This document shows, in pieces, positions 16,267-26,134 of a DNA stretch of 64,000 nucleotides. Below the pieces are notes generated by a model, which was not told the origin of the DNA, did no database searches, and saw nothing but the letters and a program-made list of their open reading frames with translations. The stretch is from Methylomonas sp. AM2-LC. GTDB taxonomy: Bacteria; Pseudomonadota; Gammaproteobacteria; Methylococcales; Methylomonadaceae. The stretch covers positions 2,170,001-2,234,000 of the forward strand of contig NZ_CP157005.1 of NCBI RefSeq assembly GCF_039904985.1. Reading direction: 5' to 3'. Position 1 is the stretch's first letter; each line of letters starts with the position of its first letter. The position numbers were made by a program, and so were the translations under genes.

Positions 16267-17169
16267 CTAGTGTTTGCTATAAACGCTTTGAATTTGACTT
16301 GTATTAGACATATTCGGATACAGTATGAATCCACCATCAGCTGCGCTAATTTGCTCATCATTAAAATTAGATGGCAAACATGCCGGACATGGGTATGTCG
16401 TTCCTGAACTCGGCGATGATACGGGTGCTGACGGTACTGGTGCACTCAAAATGGAATTAATATTATCCATTGCACTATTAACAGCGGCTGCCGCAGCATT
16501 TGCTGCTTGATTAGTGGCATTTGAAGCTCCAGAACCGCTTGCAGTTTTTCCTACTTGACCAGTTCCAGTAAAATTAATTTTGTAAGGTGTACCATTTCCG
16601 GCGATAACCTTAGCAAAAAATGTGGAAATGTTTCTCGGAGCTGTACTTAAAGACCAATCTTTATAATCAAAGTTATAGGTATCATACCCACCAACAACAG
16701 TATTATTAGGGCCTGGATAAAGGGTAACAGTACCGTAAACGAAGGCATCATTGGCAGATGAAAAACTACTTCCATCAAAATTTGGTTGAGCGCGATATAG
16801 AGAATTTGCTGGAAGTTGAACGTTACTCAAATCCAGTGTACTAATGTCAATATTCAAGGGCGCACCATTGCCATCTTGCCAATGCTGATTTGCCGCAGAT
16901 AACGTCAATTGTCCAGGAATCGGTACATTTGGCTGTATCGTCACCCGTGCAACAATAAAAAAATTATCATAAAAAGTAATTCTTGCCGATGGGCCACCAG
17001 ATACTAATATACCATGCATTGCTTTCCAATAAGTCGTACATCTTTCAGAATGTAACGATAGCTTCATTTTTTCTTCTGGTAATTTTCTAAAAGGTAGAAT
17101 AAAAATTATTGCAAAAAAAACAGCAAGCGTACAATATAGGCCAATATCAGATAAATAATGTGAATCCAT
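16267..17169 (-). CDS. Orphan protein sharing the RHS C-terminal tail
   Basis: This encodes 300 residues. A transmembrane segment (about residues 9-28) is followed by a beta-rich domain (about 45-205, with GGYDTYNFDYK and GTPYKINFTG) and a Gly/Ser/Ala linker. The tail (about 231-300) matches the end of the RHS protein at 3303: NSAMDxINSxL, then DGGFxxYPNMSNTSQI[QK]SVYSKH. The nucleotide sequences also match closely there. The protein lacks RHS repeats. It could be a displaced toxin tip given its own membrane anchor, or a separate member of a family marked by this tail. AT-rich composition suggests transfer. The function is unknown. Confidence 0.6.
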   Translation of the reverse strand: MDSHYLSDIGLYCTLAVFFAIIFILPFRKLPEEKMKLSLHSERCTTYWKAMHGILVSGGPSARITFYDNFFIVARVTIQPNVPIPGQLTLSAANQHWQDGNGAPLNIDISTLDLSNVQLPANSLYRAQPNFDGSSFSSANDAFVYGTVTLYPGPNNTVVGGYDTYNFDYKDWSLSTAPRNISTFFAKVIAGNGTPYKINFTGTGQVGKTASGSGASNATNQAANAAAAAVNSAMDNINSILSAPVPSAPVSSPSSGTTYPCPACLPSNFNDEQISAADGGFILYPNMSNTSQIQSVYSKH

Positions 17170-17457
17170 TTTAATTCTTACTGTAGAGTCAATTTATATA
17201 TCTGAAATATTGCAAATGCAATTTTGATAGAAAAAATTATAAAAAAAGTCGGTAAAAATATTTTATAGAATCTTATTGCCATAGGAAATTGGTTGAAACA
17301 GAATACATATAATGCCGAATTTTTGTTTTTAAACTCTCTCCAAAAGATAAACAAACCGTAATTTAAAAAACAAATAGAACCATAAAGAAAGCATTAAGCA
17401 AAATAAGATACATTGGCGACATATATTTATACTAAAAAAACATTAGTGTTTACAAAT

Positions 17458-18141
17458 TTAGCTGAGAGGCTGGCATGGCACACTAAAATCAATATGATAA
17501 TGCTCATCATGCCTAACCCACGGTTTTTTGGTTGAAAAGGCCATCACCTCCCTTAATCCTTTCGCTTCAGGCGACTTAAATAGTTGCACCTGAAGATCGT
17601 TATCAAAAATAACACGCCAAATTTTTACGCCATTTTTCTCTGCGGAAGCTTTTAAGGTCCAAAGATGTAAAGCCATTGCATCATAATCAATGTTTAAGCC
17701 ATGGTATTCACCGCTGCCTACAAATTCAATACCATAGCCCCATTTGTTTAGAATAGAGGTTGGCAGTTGCACAGAAACACCATCACTATCGACAACAGGT
17801 ACAAAAAAATCCACAGATAAGCCGTTTTGGTGGGTTTTATGCGGTCTAAACTTACCGCCGTCTTTATCACCCGACTCCCCATAAACAAAAACCTTTGCGG
17901 GAGCTTGTGTTTCTAACATAGCGTAAGCGTCTACAACAACCTTATAAACTTGGCTATGCACATAATTTCTGCCTAACAAAACCCCCGTTTGGCTGTAGGC
18001 AGTATAATTTTTACCACCAGAGGGCAGTTGCCAGCCATGCTCAAGACGCCCACTATCCTGACTGCCAAAGCAAACACTTTCTTCATTGGCATGAGTCGGT
18101 ACAGAAATGAGCATAAGTGCTAGCAGGCTAGTTCGATACAT
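17458..18141 (-). CDS. MepA-like murein endopeptidase (M74/LAS superfamily)
   Basis: This encodes 227 residues with a signal peptide (MYRTSLLALMLISVPTHA). Zinc-site motifs of LAS-type peptidoglycan endopeptidases are visible. HKTHQNGLSVDF (about residues 100-111) gives the His and Asp ligands, and VRHDEHYHIDF (about 210-220) the C-terminal His-x-His. The GGKFRPHKTHQNG stretch parallels the GG(x)nH(x)nG(x)3D core of MepA. The family cleaves the D-Ala-meso-DAP cross-link in the periplasm. It is shorter than E. coli MepA (274). The nearest upstream minus-strand gene is absent, so it is probably monocistronic. It could serve general wall turnover rather than the neighbouring island. Confidence 0.75.
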   Translation of the reverse strand: MYRTSLLALMLISVPTHANEESVCFGSQDSGRLEHGWQLPSGGKNYTAYSQTGVLLGRNYVHSQVYKVVVDAYAMLETQAPAKVFVYGESGDKDGGKFRPHKTHQNGLSVDFFVPVVDSDGVSVQLPTSILNKWGYGIEFVGSGEYHGLNIDYDAMALHLWTLKASAEKNGVKIWRVIFDNDLQVQLFKSPEAKGLREVMAFSTKKPWVRHDEHYHIDFSVPCQPLS

Positions 18142-18340
18142 GCATTGTTGTGGGGGTCAGTAAGGGTCGCGTAAAACTCAGTAATTATGTTGATTTTAAT
18201 TGTAATTATAACCTGTTAAGGTAAATTAGCTTCATTGTAATGCCCGGTATGATCAAAGCCGCACTTGTAGCAATTCGTTTCGTTATTTACCAAATCTTCC
18301 TGCTTAGGCGTTGAGAATTAGATTTCATTTTTAATATATG

Positions 18341-18354
18341 TAATACTGGTATTA
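18341..18354. promoter_or_regulatory. Operator-like palindrome before the toxin-antitoxin pair
   Basis: TAATACTGGTATTA is a perfect 6+2+6 dyad lying 24 bases before the antitoxin ATG. AbrB-type antitoxins usually bind such palindromes and repress their own operon, so this is the likely autoregulatory site. Confidence 0.5.
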
Positions 18355-18377
18355 TTCTTACTATCAGGAGTTTGCTA

Positions 18378-18602
18378 ATGCTGATTACTTCGAAAGGCCA
18401 AATAACCATTCCAAAAGAGTTTAGGGAGGCATTGGGAATGCTACCCCACACCGATGTTGAATTTGAACGTATAGGGGATGAACTGCGGATTCGTAAGGCT
18501 AAAGAATCAGTGCGTGGAAAAAAATTGCTTGAAGCTATGAGCGGCAAAAGCACTGTTTCAATGAGTACCGACGAAATTATGCGCTTAACCCGAGGCGAAT
18601 AA
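18378..18602 (+). CDS. AbrB/MazE-type antitoxin (VapB-like)
   Basis: This is a 74-residue swapped-hairpin DNA-binding protein. The N-terminus ITSKGQITIPKEFREALG is the classic SpoVT/AbrB motif. The C-terminal half is the toxin-binding tail. The ATG at 18378 is preferred over a TTG six bases upstream because AGGAG sits seven bases before it. The last base of its stop codon is the first base of the toxin start (TAATG), so translation is coupled. It should neutralise the PIN toxin and repress the operon. Confidence 0.9.
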   Translation: MLITSKGQITIPKEFREALGMLPHTDVEFERIGDELRIRKAKESVRGKKLLEAMSGKSTVSMSTDEIMRLTRGE

Positions 18603-19003
18603 TGCCCATACTGGTTGATAGCAATGTACTATTGGATATTTTTACAGCAGATCAACACTGGTATGAATGGTCATCAACTACCCTGGCTGAATTAGCCGAG
18701 AAATCTATACTGTACATAAACCCCATAATTTATTCAGAAATTTCCGTTGGTTTTAAACGTATTGAAGACTTAGAAAATGCCTTGCCCTCCGATTACATCC
18801 AACGGGCTGATTTACCCTATGAGGCTGCTTTCCTGGCCGGTAAATGCTTTTTGAAGTATCGTAAAGCGGGTGGGACAAAGCATGCGCCGTTGCCCGATTT
18901 TTACATCGGCGCACACGCAGCTATAAAAGGTTGGAGTATTCTTACCCGCGACAAAGGCCGATACCAATCCTATTTTCCATCGCTACAGGTGATAGCACCC
19001 TGA
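18602..19003 (+). CDS. PIN-domain ribonuclease toxin (VapC-like)
   Basis: This 133-residue PIN-domain protein has the four expected acidic residues: Asp in LVDSNVLLD (residues 4-12), Glu in IYSEISVG, Asp in LPDFYIGAHA, and Asp in LTRDKGRY. VapC toxins cleave tRNA or rRNA when released from the antitoxin encoded immediately upstream. The length is normal and all catalytic positions are present, so the pair looks functional. Confidence 0.9.
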   Translation: MPILVDSNVLLDIFTADQHWYEWSSTTLAELAEKSILYINPIIYSEISVGFKRIEDLENALPSDYIQRADLPYEAAFLAGKCFLKYRKAGGTKHAPLPDFYIGAHAAIKGWSILTRDKGRYQSYFPSLQVIAP

Positions 19004-19020
19004 AACAGCAATTATTAATC

Positions 19021-19066
19021 TGCACCAAGATGTAGCTAAAAAAGTTTACAGCACCATTTCGGTGCG
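19021..19066 (+). promoter_or_regulatory. Tandem NtrC-like binding sites upstream of glnN
   Basis: AGCACCATTTCGGTGCG (19050-19066) matches the NtrC enhancer consensus TGCACCAN4TGGTGCA in both half-sites. TGCACCAAGATGTAGCT (19021-19037) has one perfect half-site and one degenerate one. The two centres are 29 bases apart and lie about 100 bases before the sigma-54-like element, the usual enhancer arrangement for nitrogen-regulated genes. Confidence 0.7.
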
Positions 19067-19153
19067 TTTACTTGCGGTATGTGATGAAGTTAACATTTTT
19101 ATTACCCCTCATTCCTTAGTCATTTAGAGCATATTCTCAGTTAAATGCAAAAT

Positions 19154-19169
19154 CGGTTCGAAAATTGCT
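19154..19169 (+). promoter_or_regulatory. Sigma-54-like promoter for glnN
   Basis: CGGTTCGAAAATTGCT contains GG (19155-19156) and GC (19167-19168) separated by exactly ten bases, the invariant -24/-12 spacing, with TTGC at the -12 side. The -24 side is weaker (GGTTCG against GGCACG). Transcription would begin near 19180, giving a leader of about 40 bases before the ATG at 19223. Confidence 0.65.
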
Positions 19170-19222
19170 AGCAATTGACTACTGAAATTGTAAACCCCCT
19201 GTTTAAAGCGAAAGGAAAAAAT

Positions 19223-21397
19223 ATGAGTGGAAATACTGCCCGCGTTCAAGCCGTTCAAACCATCACTAACAGACAACCCATGCCAGCCAAAATGCCAGAA
19301 TCGCTAAGCGATTTATGGGCTACTGATGTTTTTACGCTCAGTAAAATGAAAGAAAGTTTGCCTAAAGAGGTATTTAAATCCGTTAAGAAAACCATTGAAG
19401 TGGGTGCCGAATTAGATGTGTCCATTGCCGATGTGGTGGCCATTGCCATGAAAGACTGGGCGCTCTCCAAAGGCGCACTTTATTACGCCCACGTCTTTTA
19501 TCCCTTAACCAATGCCACAGCAGAAAAACACGACGGCTTTATTTCTGTACAAAGTGACGGCTCCGTCATTTCTGAATTTAGCGGTAAAGTATTGGTGCAA
19601 GGCGAGCCGGATGGTTCCTCATTCCCTAATGGTGGTATACGCTCCACGTTTGAGGCGCGCGGATATACGGCATGGGATGTCACCAGCCCTGCCTATATAA
19701 TGACGACAGATAACGGTGCAACACTCTGTATTCCAACGGTGTTTATTTCCTGGACCGGTGAAGCACTGGATAAAAAAACGCCTTTACTGCGTGCTAACGC
19801 CGCCATGAACAAAGCCGCCACCCGGGTTTTATCGCTGTTGGGGCATAAAGACATTGCTACGGTTAATTCCAGCTGTGGCGCTGAACAAGAATACTTTCTA
19901 GTCGATGCCAATTTTGTCAGTAGCAGACCCGATTTGTTATTAGCGGGTAGAACCCTGTTTGGTGCTTCAGCGGCTAAAGGTCAGCAGTTTGATGATCATT
20001 ACTTCGGAGCAATTCCTGAACGCGTTCAAGTTTATATGCAGGATGTGGAAGAACAGTTGTACCGCTTAGGTATTCCCGCTAAAACCCGACATAACGAAGT
20101 AGCTCCCGGTCAGTTTGAAATTGCACCGTTTTTCGAATCGGCCAATGTCGCGACCGACCATCAGCAGTTATTGATGACCGTCTTGAAAAATACCGCCAAA
20201 AAACACGGGCTGGTTTGTCTTCTGCACGAAAAACCGTTTAAAGGCATTAACGGCTCAGGTAAACATGTTAACTGGTCAGTGGGTAACGCTACACAAGGCA
20301 ATTTACTCGATCCTGGCCATACCCCGCACGAAAACACGCAATTTCTATTGTTTTGTGGAGCGGTTATTCGCGGAGTGCACAAATATGGCCCGCTGTTACG
20401 TGCCGCAATTGCCACCGCCAGTAACGATCACCGTTTGGGTGCTAATGAAGCACCTCCTGCCATCATGTCTGTGTATTTAGGTTCGCAACTGGATAATGTT
20501 TTCGAACAAATCAGTAATGGCAAAATTACCGGTTCTTTAAACGCCGGAGTGATGAATTTGGGCATCAATACACTGCCAGTGTTTAATAAAGATGCAGGTG
20601 ACAGAAATAGAACCTCACCTTTTGCATTTACTGGTAATCGTTTTGAATTTCGTGCAGTAGGTTCTGGGCAATCGGTGGCAGGCCCACTGGTTAGCATGAA
20701 TACCATGCTGGCAGAATCACTGGATTGGGTGGCCGATAGCCTGGAAAGCCAGCTGTCTGCAGGTGTTGATTTGGATACCGCCATTCTGAAAACCCTAAAA
20801 GACATTATCGATCAGCATGGAGCGGTAGTGTTTGGCGGGAATGGTTACTCTGCCGAGTGGCATAAAATGGCGGTAGAAGAGCGTGGGTTAGCCAATTTAA
20901 GAACAGCAGCCGATGCTTTACCCGTATTAAAAGAAGCCTATATCGTGGAATTGTTCAGCAAATTTGGCGTATTATCGCCCGTCGAGCTGGCCAGTCGTTT
21001 TGAAATTTACGCAGAACAATATATTCTGGCTATTGATGTGGAAGCCAAATTGGTTATCAGTATGGCCAAAACCGGCATATATCCGGCAGTAGTGAAATAC
21101 CTGTCCGAATTGTCCGCAACAGCAGCCAGCCTTAAAAGTTTTGGTGTAGACTTGGATAATGCCAGCATGCTTAAGATAGCAGAAAGTTTGGCTAACATGA
21201 CTGACACCGTCAGCAAACTCAGTACAGCGTTACACAAACATGATTTTGCCACGGTTGAAGAACATATGCAGTTTTGCGCAAAAACCATTCGCCCATTAAT
21301 GGACGAAGTGCGTCAATATGCCGATTTACTGGAAAGCGAAGTTGCCGATAATTTGTGGCCATTTCCAACTTATCAGGAAATGTTGTTTATTAAGTAA
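19223..21397 (+). CDS. glnN: Glutamine synthetase type III
   Basis: This 724-residue enzyme makes glutamine from glutamate, ammonia and ATP in the cytoplasm. It has the large GSIII layout: an N-terminal family-specific domain, then the catalytic core with [46 protein letters not shown] (glutamate/metal site) and [21 protein letters not shown]. The ATG at 19223 is chosen because AAAGGA precedes it by six bases. An upstream TTG would add 16 residues. NtrC-like and sigma-54-like sites upstream indicate induction by nitrogen limitation. A second glutamine synthetase (type I) is expected elsewhere in the genome. Confidence 0.95.
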   Translation: MSGNTARVQAVQTITNRQPMPAKMPESLSDLWATDVFTLSKMKESLPKEVFKSVKKTIEVGAELDVSIADVVAIAMKDWALSKGALYYAHVFYPLTNATAEKHDGFISVQSDGSVISEFSGKVLVQGEPDGSSFPNGGIRSTFEARGYTAWDVTSPAYIMTTDNGATLCIPTVFISWTGEALDKKTPLLRANAAMNKAATRVLSLLGHKDIATVNSSCGAEQEYFLVDANFVSSRPDLLLAGRTLFGASAAKGQQFDDHYFGAIPERVQVYMQDVEEQLYRLGIPAKTRHNEVAPGQFEIAPFFESANVATDHQQLLMTVLKNTAKKHGLVCLLHEKPFKGINGSGKHVNWSVGNATQGNLLDPGHTPHENTQFLLFCGAVIRGVHKYGPLLRAAIATASNDHRLGANEAPPAIMSVYLGSQLDNVFEQISNGKITGSLNAGVMNLGINTLPVFNKDAGDRNRTSPFAFTGNRFEFRAVGSGQSVAGPLVSMNTMLAESLDWVADSLESQLSAGVDLDTAILKTLKDIIDQHGAVVFGGNGYSAEWHKMAVEERGLANLRTAADALPVLKEAYIVELFSKFGVLSPVELASRFEIYAEQYILAIDVEAKLVISMAKTGIYPAVVKYLSELSATAASLKSFGVDLDNASMLKIAESLANMTDTVSKLSTALHKHDFATVEEHMQFCAKTIRPLMDEVRQYADLLESEVADNLWPFPTYQEMLFIK

Positions 21398-21813
21398 ACT
21401 GAGACAATTAACGCGGTAAGTCGCAATTACCAACCTGCCAGCCGCAAAGGACGCATTAGCTTCAGCCTAATGCCGCATTGTGGAAAGCAACAGTGTCGCA
21501 ATACGGCTTCGCCTATTACGACCTATTCTGGCTTATCGCGTTAAGATTGAAAAGCCAACCCGTATGTCGTTACACGGCATACGGGTTACGTTTATGGGTC
21601 TATTAAAGGTTGCATTAGTTTTCCTGTGTACTCATCCTCTTCAGCAATGTCAATGCTTGGTGATCAAAGCTGTTATTCTGGCATCGCATTAGCTCAAAAC
21701 CTTATAAATTTAGAGTTAGCAATTAACTTATTTCGTTATGCATGCTTTTCCCCTTTACAATGGCAATAATCTGATTCACTTTCGCACTATTTTTCAATCG
21801 TATTCCTAACTGC
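21398..21813. other. Intergenic region with REP-like hairpins
   Basis: No gene is apparent. An inverted, partial copy of the dispersed repeat described at 37743 lies at about 21494-21540 (CGCAATACGGCTTCGCC... motif). A perfect 10-bp stem AACCCGTATG/CATACGGGTT (21557-21587) follows. The latter may help end glnN transcription. The promoter of the diguanylate cyclase gene should be in the AT-rich right end. Confidence 0.5.
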
Positions 21814-22932
21814 ATGACTTCTGAATTTAAACTATCTCCCTTTACCCTTAGATTCTATGCTGACGATGTCGAAACCCGATATCGAGACTACGACTTCCAG
21901 CGTCTGCGTCAACAAGGGCGTGTCGCTATTTTGGTGGGTATGACGGTTTATCTGCTATACGGCATACTCGATATCTGGTTTGTACCGGCAGCAGTAAAAA
22001 CCACCGTTTGGCTGTTCAGGTTAAGTGCCTTATTGGTACCCGCCATTGTTTTTGCCCTCAGTTTTCATGCACTGTTTCAGCGTCATGTTTATGAGTTGCT
22101 TGCTCTAGTGGGTCTGGCAGCAGGTAGTGGTTTACTTGCCATGTTGTACCAGTTACCTGTCGATACGGCTGTTTACTATTACGTCGGTTTGGTATTAACC
22201 ACTTTTTATACCTATAACTTTATTGGTACCCGTTTTATTTACGCTGTTTGTGTCGATATTGGTTTCTTGCTTACTTACAATTTACTGTTTGGCTGGTGGC
22301 GAGAATTTCCTATGCCCATTATGATCAATCACGATTTTTTTATTCTTTCCGCCAATCTTATCGGTGGTGTGTCGGGTTATCTGGTAGAGCAACATAGGCG
22401 CGAACTGTTTGTGCATAAACAAGTGTTGGAACAAGAACGCCATTTTCATCAGCAACTAGCCTTACATGATCCACTCACACGACTTCCCAATCGGGTATTA
22501 TTGTTTGATCGCCTGGAGTGTGTCATAGCCAATGCATTTCGCGGTCAACAATTAGCGGCAGGCATCTACATTGATCTGGATGATTTTAAATCCATTAACG
22601 ATATACAGGGTCATGCTTGCGGTGATTGGGTACTACAGGAAGTGGCGCATCGTTTATCGACCTTATTACGTGATACCGATACCGTGTGCCGCTTAGGTGG
22701 TGACGAGTATTTTGTTCTGGTGCCAGAGATCGATAGCCACGCTGATGTAGAGGCATTAGAAGCTAAAATAGCCGCGGCTATCCAAGCGCCCATGCAGCCG
22801 CCGGGTATAAGTCAAAGCTTGTCGGTACACGGCTCGCTTGGTAGCTGCATTTTTCCGTTTTCGGGCTGTTCGGCCAGCGAAATTGTGGGTCGTGCCGATA
22901 AAGCCATGTATCAGCAAAAGCAGCAGAGATAA
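21814..22932 (+). CDS. Membrane diguanylate cyclase (GGDEF)
   Basis: This 372-residue protein has a cytoplasmic leader, about six transmembrane helices (roughly residues 38-195) and a C-terminal GGDEF domain. DPLTRLPNR opens the domain, DLDDFKSIND binds metal/GTP, and LGGDEYF (about 299-305) is the active-site loop. It makes cyclic di-GMP. No RxxD inhibitory site is obvious directly before GGDEY. The N-terminal membrane region resembles MASE-type sensors, but I cannot assign which. It is probably monocistronic and convergent with the next gene. Confidence 0.9.
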   Translation: MTSEFKLSPFTLRFYADDVETRYRDYDFQRLRQQGRVAILVGMTVYLLYGILDIWFVPAAVKTTVWLFRLSALLVPAIVFALSFHALFQRHVYELLALVGLAAGSGLLAMLYQLPVDTAVYYYVGLVLTTFYTYNFIGTRFIYAVCVDIGFLLTYNLLFGWWREFPMPIMINHDFFILSANLIGGVSGYLVEQHRRELFVHKQVLEQERHFHQQLALHDPLTRLPNRVLLFDRLECVIANAFRGQQLAAGIYIDLDDFKSINDIQGHACGDWVLQEVAHRLSTLLRDTDTVCRLGGDEYFVLVPEIDSHADVEALEAKIAAAIQAPMQPPGISQSLSVHGSLGSCIFPFSGCSASEIVGRADKAMYQQKQQR

Positions 22933-22962
22933 AACCCAGTTTACCCCGGCTACAGTAAAATA

Positions 22963-23820
22963 TCAAAAAGGGCTGTCTACCCGCCACAGAATATAATCCT
23001 GCGGTATATGCCCCTGCACATTAAATTCGTGCAGCCATTTTAACGACATATTAATATTCCGCTTGCCAAGCGGAGGGGTATACATGACAGCGGGGCCAAT
23101 GGTATCGGCGCGGTTAAATACATTCGCCAAACTTTGTGCAGGTGCCTGGTCGGCCGTCACTTGTCGATAATAAGAACCGGTGATGCCCAGCGCAAAGTCA
23201 GATTGAAAATAATGCCCCAGCAGATAATCAATATGCAATTCGTCGCCATTTTTATAATGGGTGGCCGTATTTTGGGTGTTTTGCATATAACCCACATCCA
23301 CGGATAGCTCATTGTCGCTGGGCAGCATAAAGGTGACTGCCAGATTATGATCAAATGTCCAGATATTGCAGCCAGTACTCAGTTGATCTTTATTATAATA
23401 GCCTAAAGGTGCCACAATGCCTTCGAACCCTTGTAGCTTAATAGTGTCCCAATCTCGGCTTAGCAAAACCGGCATTAGGTAAGGATCGCCCAAGCCCAGA
23501 CGGGATTGACTATTCCCTCCATCCTTGGCTTTGCTTATCTGCACGGTCGGCCATAAACCGCTGGCAAGTGTCGCGCCCAATAGGGTTTTATCACTTACAT
23601 AAATGATGCCCGGCATTTCCAGTAAATTTCCTGTGCTGGCTTGGTTATCCTGATAAGCTGAAAATAAGTTGTTTAAATAAAAACCGCTTCGTTTAGGTAG
23701 GCTAGCCATTTGAAAATCGCCATAAAAACCAGGCAGATAATTACCTGCGCCATCCTCAATAGCCACGGCACAAGGACTGATTAGCTCAAATATAAAGAAA
23801 ATAAAAATCAGTGGCTTCAT
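22963..23820 (-). CDS. Outer-membrane beta-barrel protein (phenol meta-pathway/SphA-like family)
   Basis: This 285-residue protein has a signal peptide (about residues 1-20, cleavage near AVAIEDG). The mature part has the alternating pattern of a beta-barrel and ends in Phe (VDSPF), a typical outer-membrane insertion signal. The N-terminal GAGNYLPGFYGDF and the LGLGDPYLMPV element match the family annotated as MetA-pathway of phenol degradation, thought to be hydrophobic-compound channels. No substrate can be deduced. It lies 30 bases after uvrD and may be read through from it. Confidence 0.75.
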   Translation of the reverse strand: MKPLIFIFFIFELISPCAVAIEDGAGNYLPGFYGDFQMASLPKRSGFYLNNLFSAYQDNQASTGNLLEMPGIIYVSDKTLLGATLASGLWPTVQISKAKDGGNSQSRLGLGDPYLMPVLLSRDWDTIKLQGFEGIVAPLGYYNKDQLSTGCNIWTFDHNLAVTFMLPSDNELSVDVGYMQNTQNTATHYKNGDELHIDYLLGHYFQSDFALGITGSYYRQVTADQAPAQSLANVFNRADTIGPAVMYTPPLGKRNINMSLKWLHEFNVQGHIPQDYILWRVDSPF

Positions 23821-23850
23821 CAGTAGGGGGGTAGACCACGTTTAATGTTG

Positions 23851-26028
23851 TTAAATCTTCTCCAGTTTGGCATAAGCCAGCATCAACCATTTAATACCCA
23901 CTTGCCTAAAATTAATTTGTACGCGTTCCTGTTCGCCTTCACCTTCGGTTTGTAACACCACACCCTCGCCAAATTTTTCATGCCTGATGGCCTGGCCCAT
24001 GCGAAACGTATCCTGCGCCGTGGTATGGCTAGAGCTATTAGAACTGGTTGGCGCATAGGGGCGGCTAACATTGGCGCGCATTCTGATTTCCTGAATCAGC
24101 TGCGTGGGTATTTCTTTTAAAAAGCGCGACGCTTCCGGATAATGATCTTTGCCGTATAAGCGCCTAGATTCGGCATGGGTTAAATACAATTGCAACATGG
24201 CACGGGTAATGCCAACATAGCATAAACGCCGTTCTTCCTGCAGACGGCTCATGTCGTCAACCGATTGCAGCGAGGGAAACAGACCGTCTTCCATGCCGAC
24301 CATAAATACCAGTTTAAATTCCAGTCCTTTTGCCGAGTGCAGTGTCATTAATTGCACACAATCTTCACTGGCATCCGCCTGAGTACCACCCGCTTCCAGA
24401 GCAGCATGGGTTAAAAACATGTCCAATTCACTCAGAGGTACTTCAGATTCAAGCGCGCTGCTGTCATAATCAAACAGTTTAGCGGCATTCACCAATTCCT
24501 CCAGGTTTTCCACCCTGGCTTCACCTTTGTCCTGTTTTTCTTTTTTATACAATTCAATCAGGCCACTGGTTTCTACCACATGTTTAACTGTTTCATCCAG
24601 GGTTTTGCCCTGGGTATCCGTAGCCAGTTGCATAATCAACTGCATAAAGCCCTGTAAGGCCTGCGCGGCGCGGGTAGATAACTGTTTTTGTGCCAGCATA
24701 TGCTGCGCTGCCTGCCATAAAGACAATTGCAAATCACGCGCCAGCATACGCATGTCATCCAAGGTTTTCAAACCAATACCGCGTGTAGGGGTATTAACGA
24801 TACGTTCGAAAGAGGCATCATCATGCGGATTGGTAGATAAACGCAGATAGGCGAGGGCATTTTTAATTTCCATGCGCTCAAAAAAGCGCAAACCACCGTA
24901 TACCCGATACGGTACACCCGTGGTCATCAAACGTTCTTCAAATTGTCGCGATTGGGCGTTAGAACGGTATAATATGGCGATATCACTGCGCAAGCCGCCG
25001 TCTTTAATCCACAGCCGGATTTTTTCGACCACGAAATACGCTTCATCCTGTTCATTAAAAGCAGTATACAGCGACAGGCGCTCACCTTCGCCAGCGTCTG
25101 ACCATAATTCCTTACCCATACGATTGTCATTATTAGCAATCACTGCATTGGCTGCTTGCAGAATATTGGTGGTAGAACGGTAGTTTTGTTCCAGTTTTAT
25201 GACCTGATGCTCAGGGTAATGTTTTTGAAAACTAAAAATGTTTTCAATTTTTGCCCCCCGCCAGCCATAAATGGATTGGTCATCATCACCCACCACAAAC
25301 AGATTGTTGTTGCCTTCTGTCAGTAAGCGTAACCAAGCGTATTGTATGGTATTGGTGTCCTGAAACTCGTCAACCAGTACTTGCTGAAAGCGTTTCCGAT
25401 AAAACTGTAACAAGTCTTCGTTGTCACGTAACAGTTCATGGGCTCTTAGCAACAACTCCGCAAAATCCACCAGGCCCGAACGTTCACATAAGTCTTCATA
25501 GGCTTTGTAAATGAGTAGCATCTGTTTATAAAAGAAGTCGCCATTATTGGCCATATGCCGGGCGCGTATGCCTTCTTCTTTTTGCGCATTAATAAACCAT
25601 AAAACCTGCTTGGGCGGCCATTTAGTATCATCAATTTGCAGATTCTTTAACAAACGCTTGATAAGGCGCAACTGATCATCGCTATCCATCACCTGAAAAT
25701 TATCCGGTAATTTAGCTTGTTTACTGTGTTGCCTGAGTAAACGATGCGCCAAGCCATGAAAAGTGCCTATCCACATGCTGCGTGTGGAGATGGCCAATAA
25801 ATCTTCCACCCGAATACGCATTTCCTGAGCGGCTTTGTTGGTAAAAGTCACTGCCAAAATATTTTGCGGAGGAATTTGATTGACTTTTATATGCCAGGCA
25901 ATACGATGCACCAATACACGCGTCTTACCACTGCCTGCACCTGCCAACACAAGCATAGCCTGAGCTGGAGCGGAAACAGCAAGGCGTTGAGCATCATTCA
26001 AAGTGTTAATTATTCGGGTAGCATCCAT
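23851..26028 (-). CDS. uvrD: DNA helicase II
   Basis: This 725-residue superfamily 1A 3-prime to 5-prime helicase acts in nucleotide excision and mismatch repair. Motifs are GAGSGKT (Walker A, residues 30-36), TFTNKAAQEM (Ia), VDEFQDTN (II), GDDDQSIYGWRGA (III), LEQNYRST (IV), MTLHSAKGLEF (V) and YVGITRA (VI). The C-terminus carries the UvrD Tudor-like region (GEGVVLQTEGEGE...). The length matches E. coli UvrD (720). Confidence 0.95.
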   Translation of the reverse strand: MDATRIINTLNDAQRLAVSAPAQAMLVLAGAGSGKTRVLVHRIAWHIKVNQIPPQNILAVTFTNKAAQEMRIRVEDLLAISTRSMWIGTFHGLAHRLLRQHSKQAKLPDNFQVMDSDDQLRLIKRLLKNLQIDDTKWPPKQVLWFINAQKEEGIRARHMANNGDFFYKQMLLIYKAYEDLCERSGLVDFAELLLRAHELLRDNEDLLQFYRKRFQQVLVDEFQDTNTIQYAWLRLLTEGNNNLFVVGDDDQSIYGWRGAKIENIFSFQKHYPEHQVIKLEQNYRSTTNILQAANAVIANNDNRMGKELWSDAGEGERLSLYTAFNEQDEAYFVVEKIRLWIKDGGLRSDIAILYRSNAQSRQFEERLMTTGVPYRVYGGLRFFERMEIKNALAYLRLSTNPHDDASFERIVNTPTRGIGLKTLDDMRMLARDLQLSLWQAAQHMLAQKQLSTRAAQALQGFMQLIMQLATDTQGKTLDETVKHVVETSGLIELYKKEKQDKGEARVENLEELVNAAKLFDYDSSALESEVPLSELDMFLTHAALEAGGTQADASEDCVQLMTLHSAKGLEFKLVFMVGMEDGLFPSLQSVDDMSRLQEERRLCYVGITRAMLQLYLTHAESRRLYGKDHYPEASRFLKEIPTQLIQEIRMRANVSRPYAPTSSNSSSHTTAQDTFRMGQAIRHEKFGEGVVLQTEGEGEQERVQINFRQVGIKWLMLAYAKLEKI

Positions 26029-26134
26029 TTTTATTTGCAGTTTTTAGTGAGCTATGTGTATATTTGCTTATCTATTTAATGGAAAGCAATGCGTCAGGAT
26101 AATAAAAACACAACTAGAGAAGAGAGGATTGGAC

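Noticed and set aside
21480..21692. Reading frame after glnN
   Set aside because: It spans a fragment of the dispersed repeat and a hairpin, so it is not a gene.
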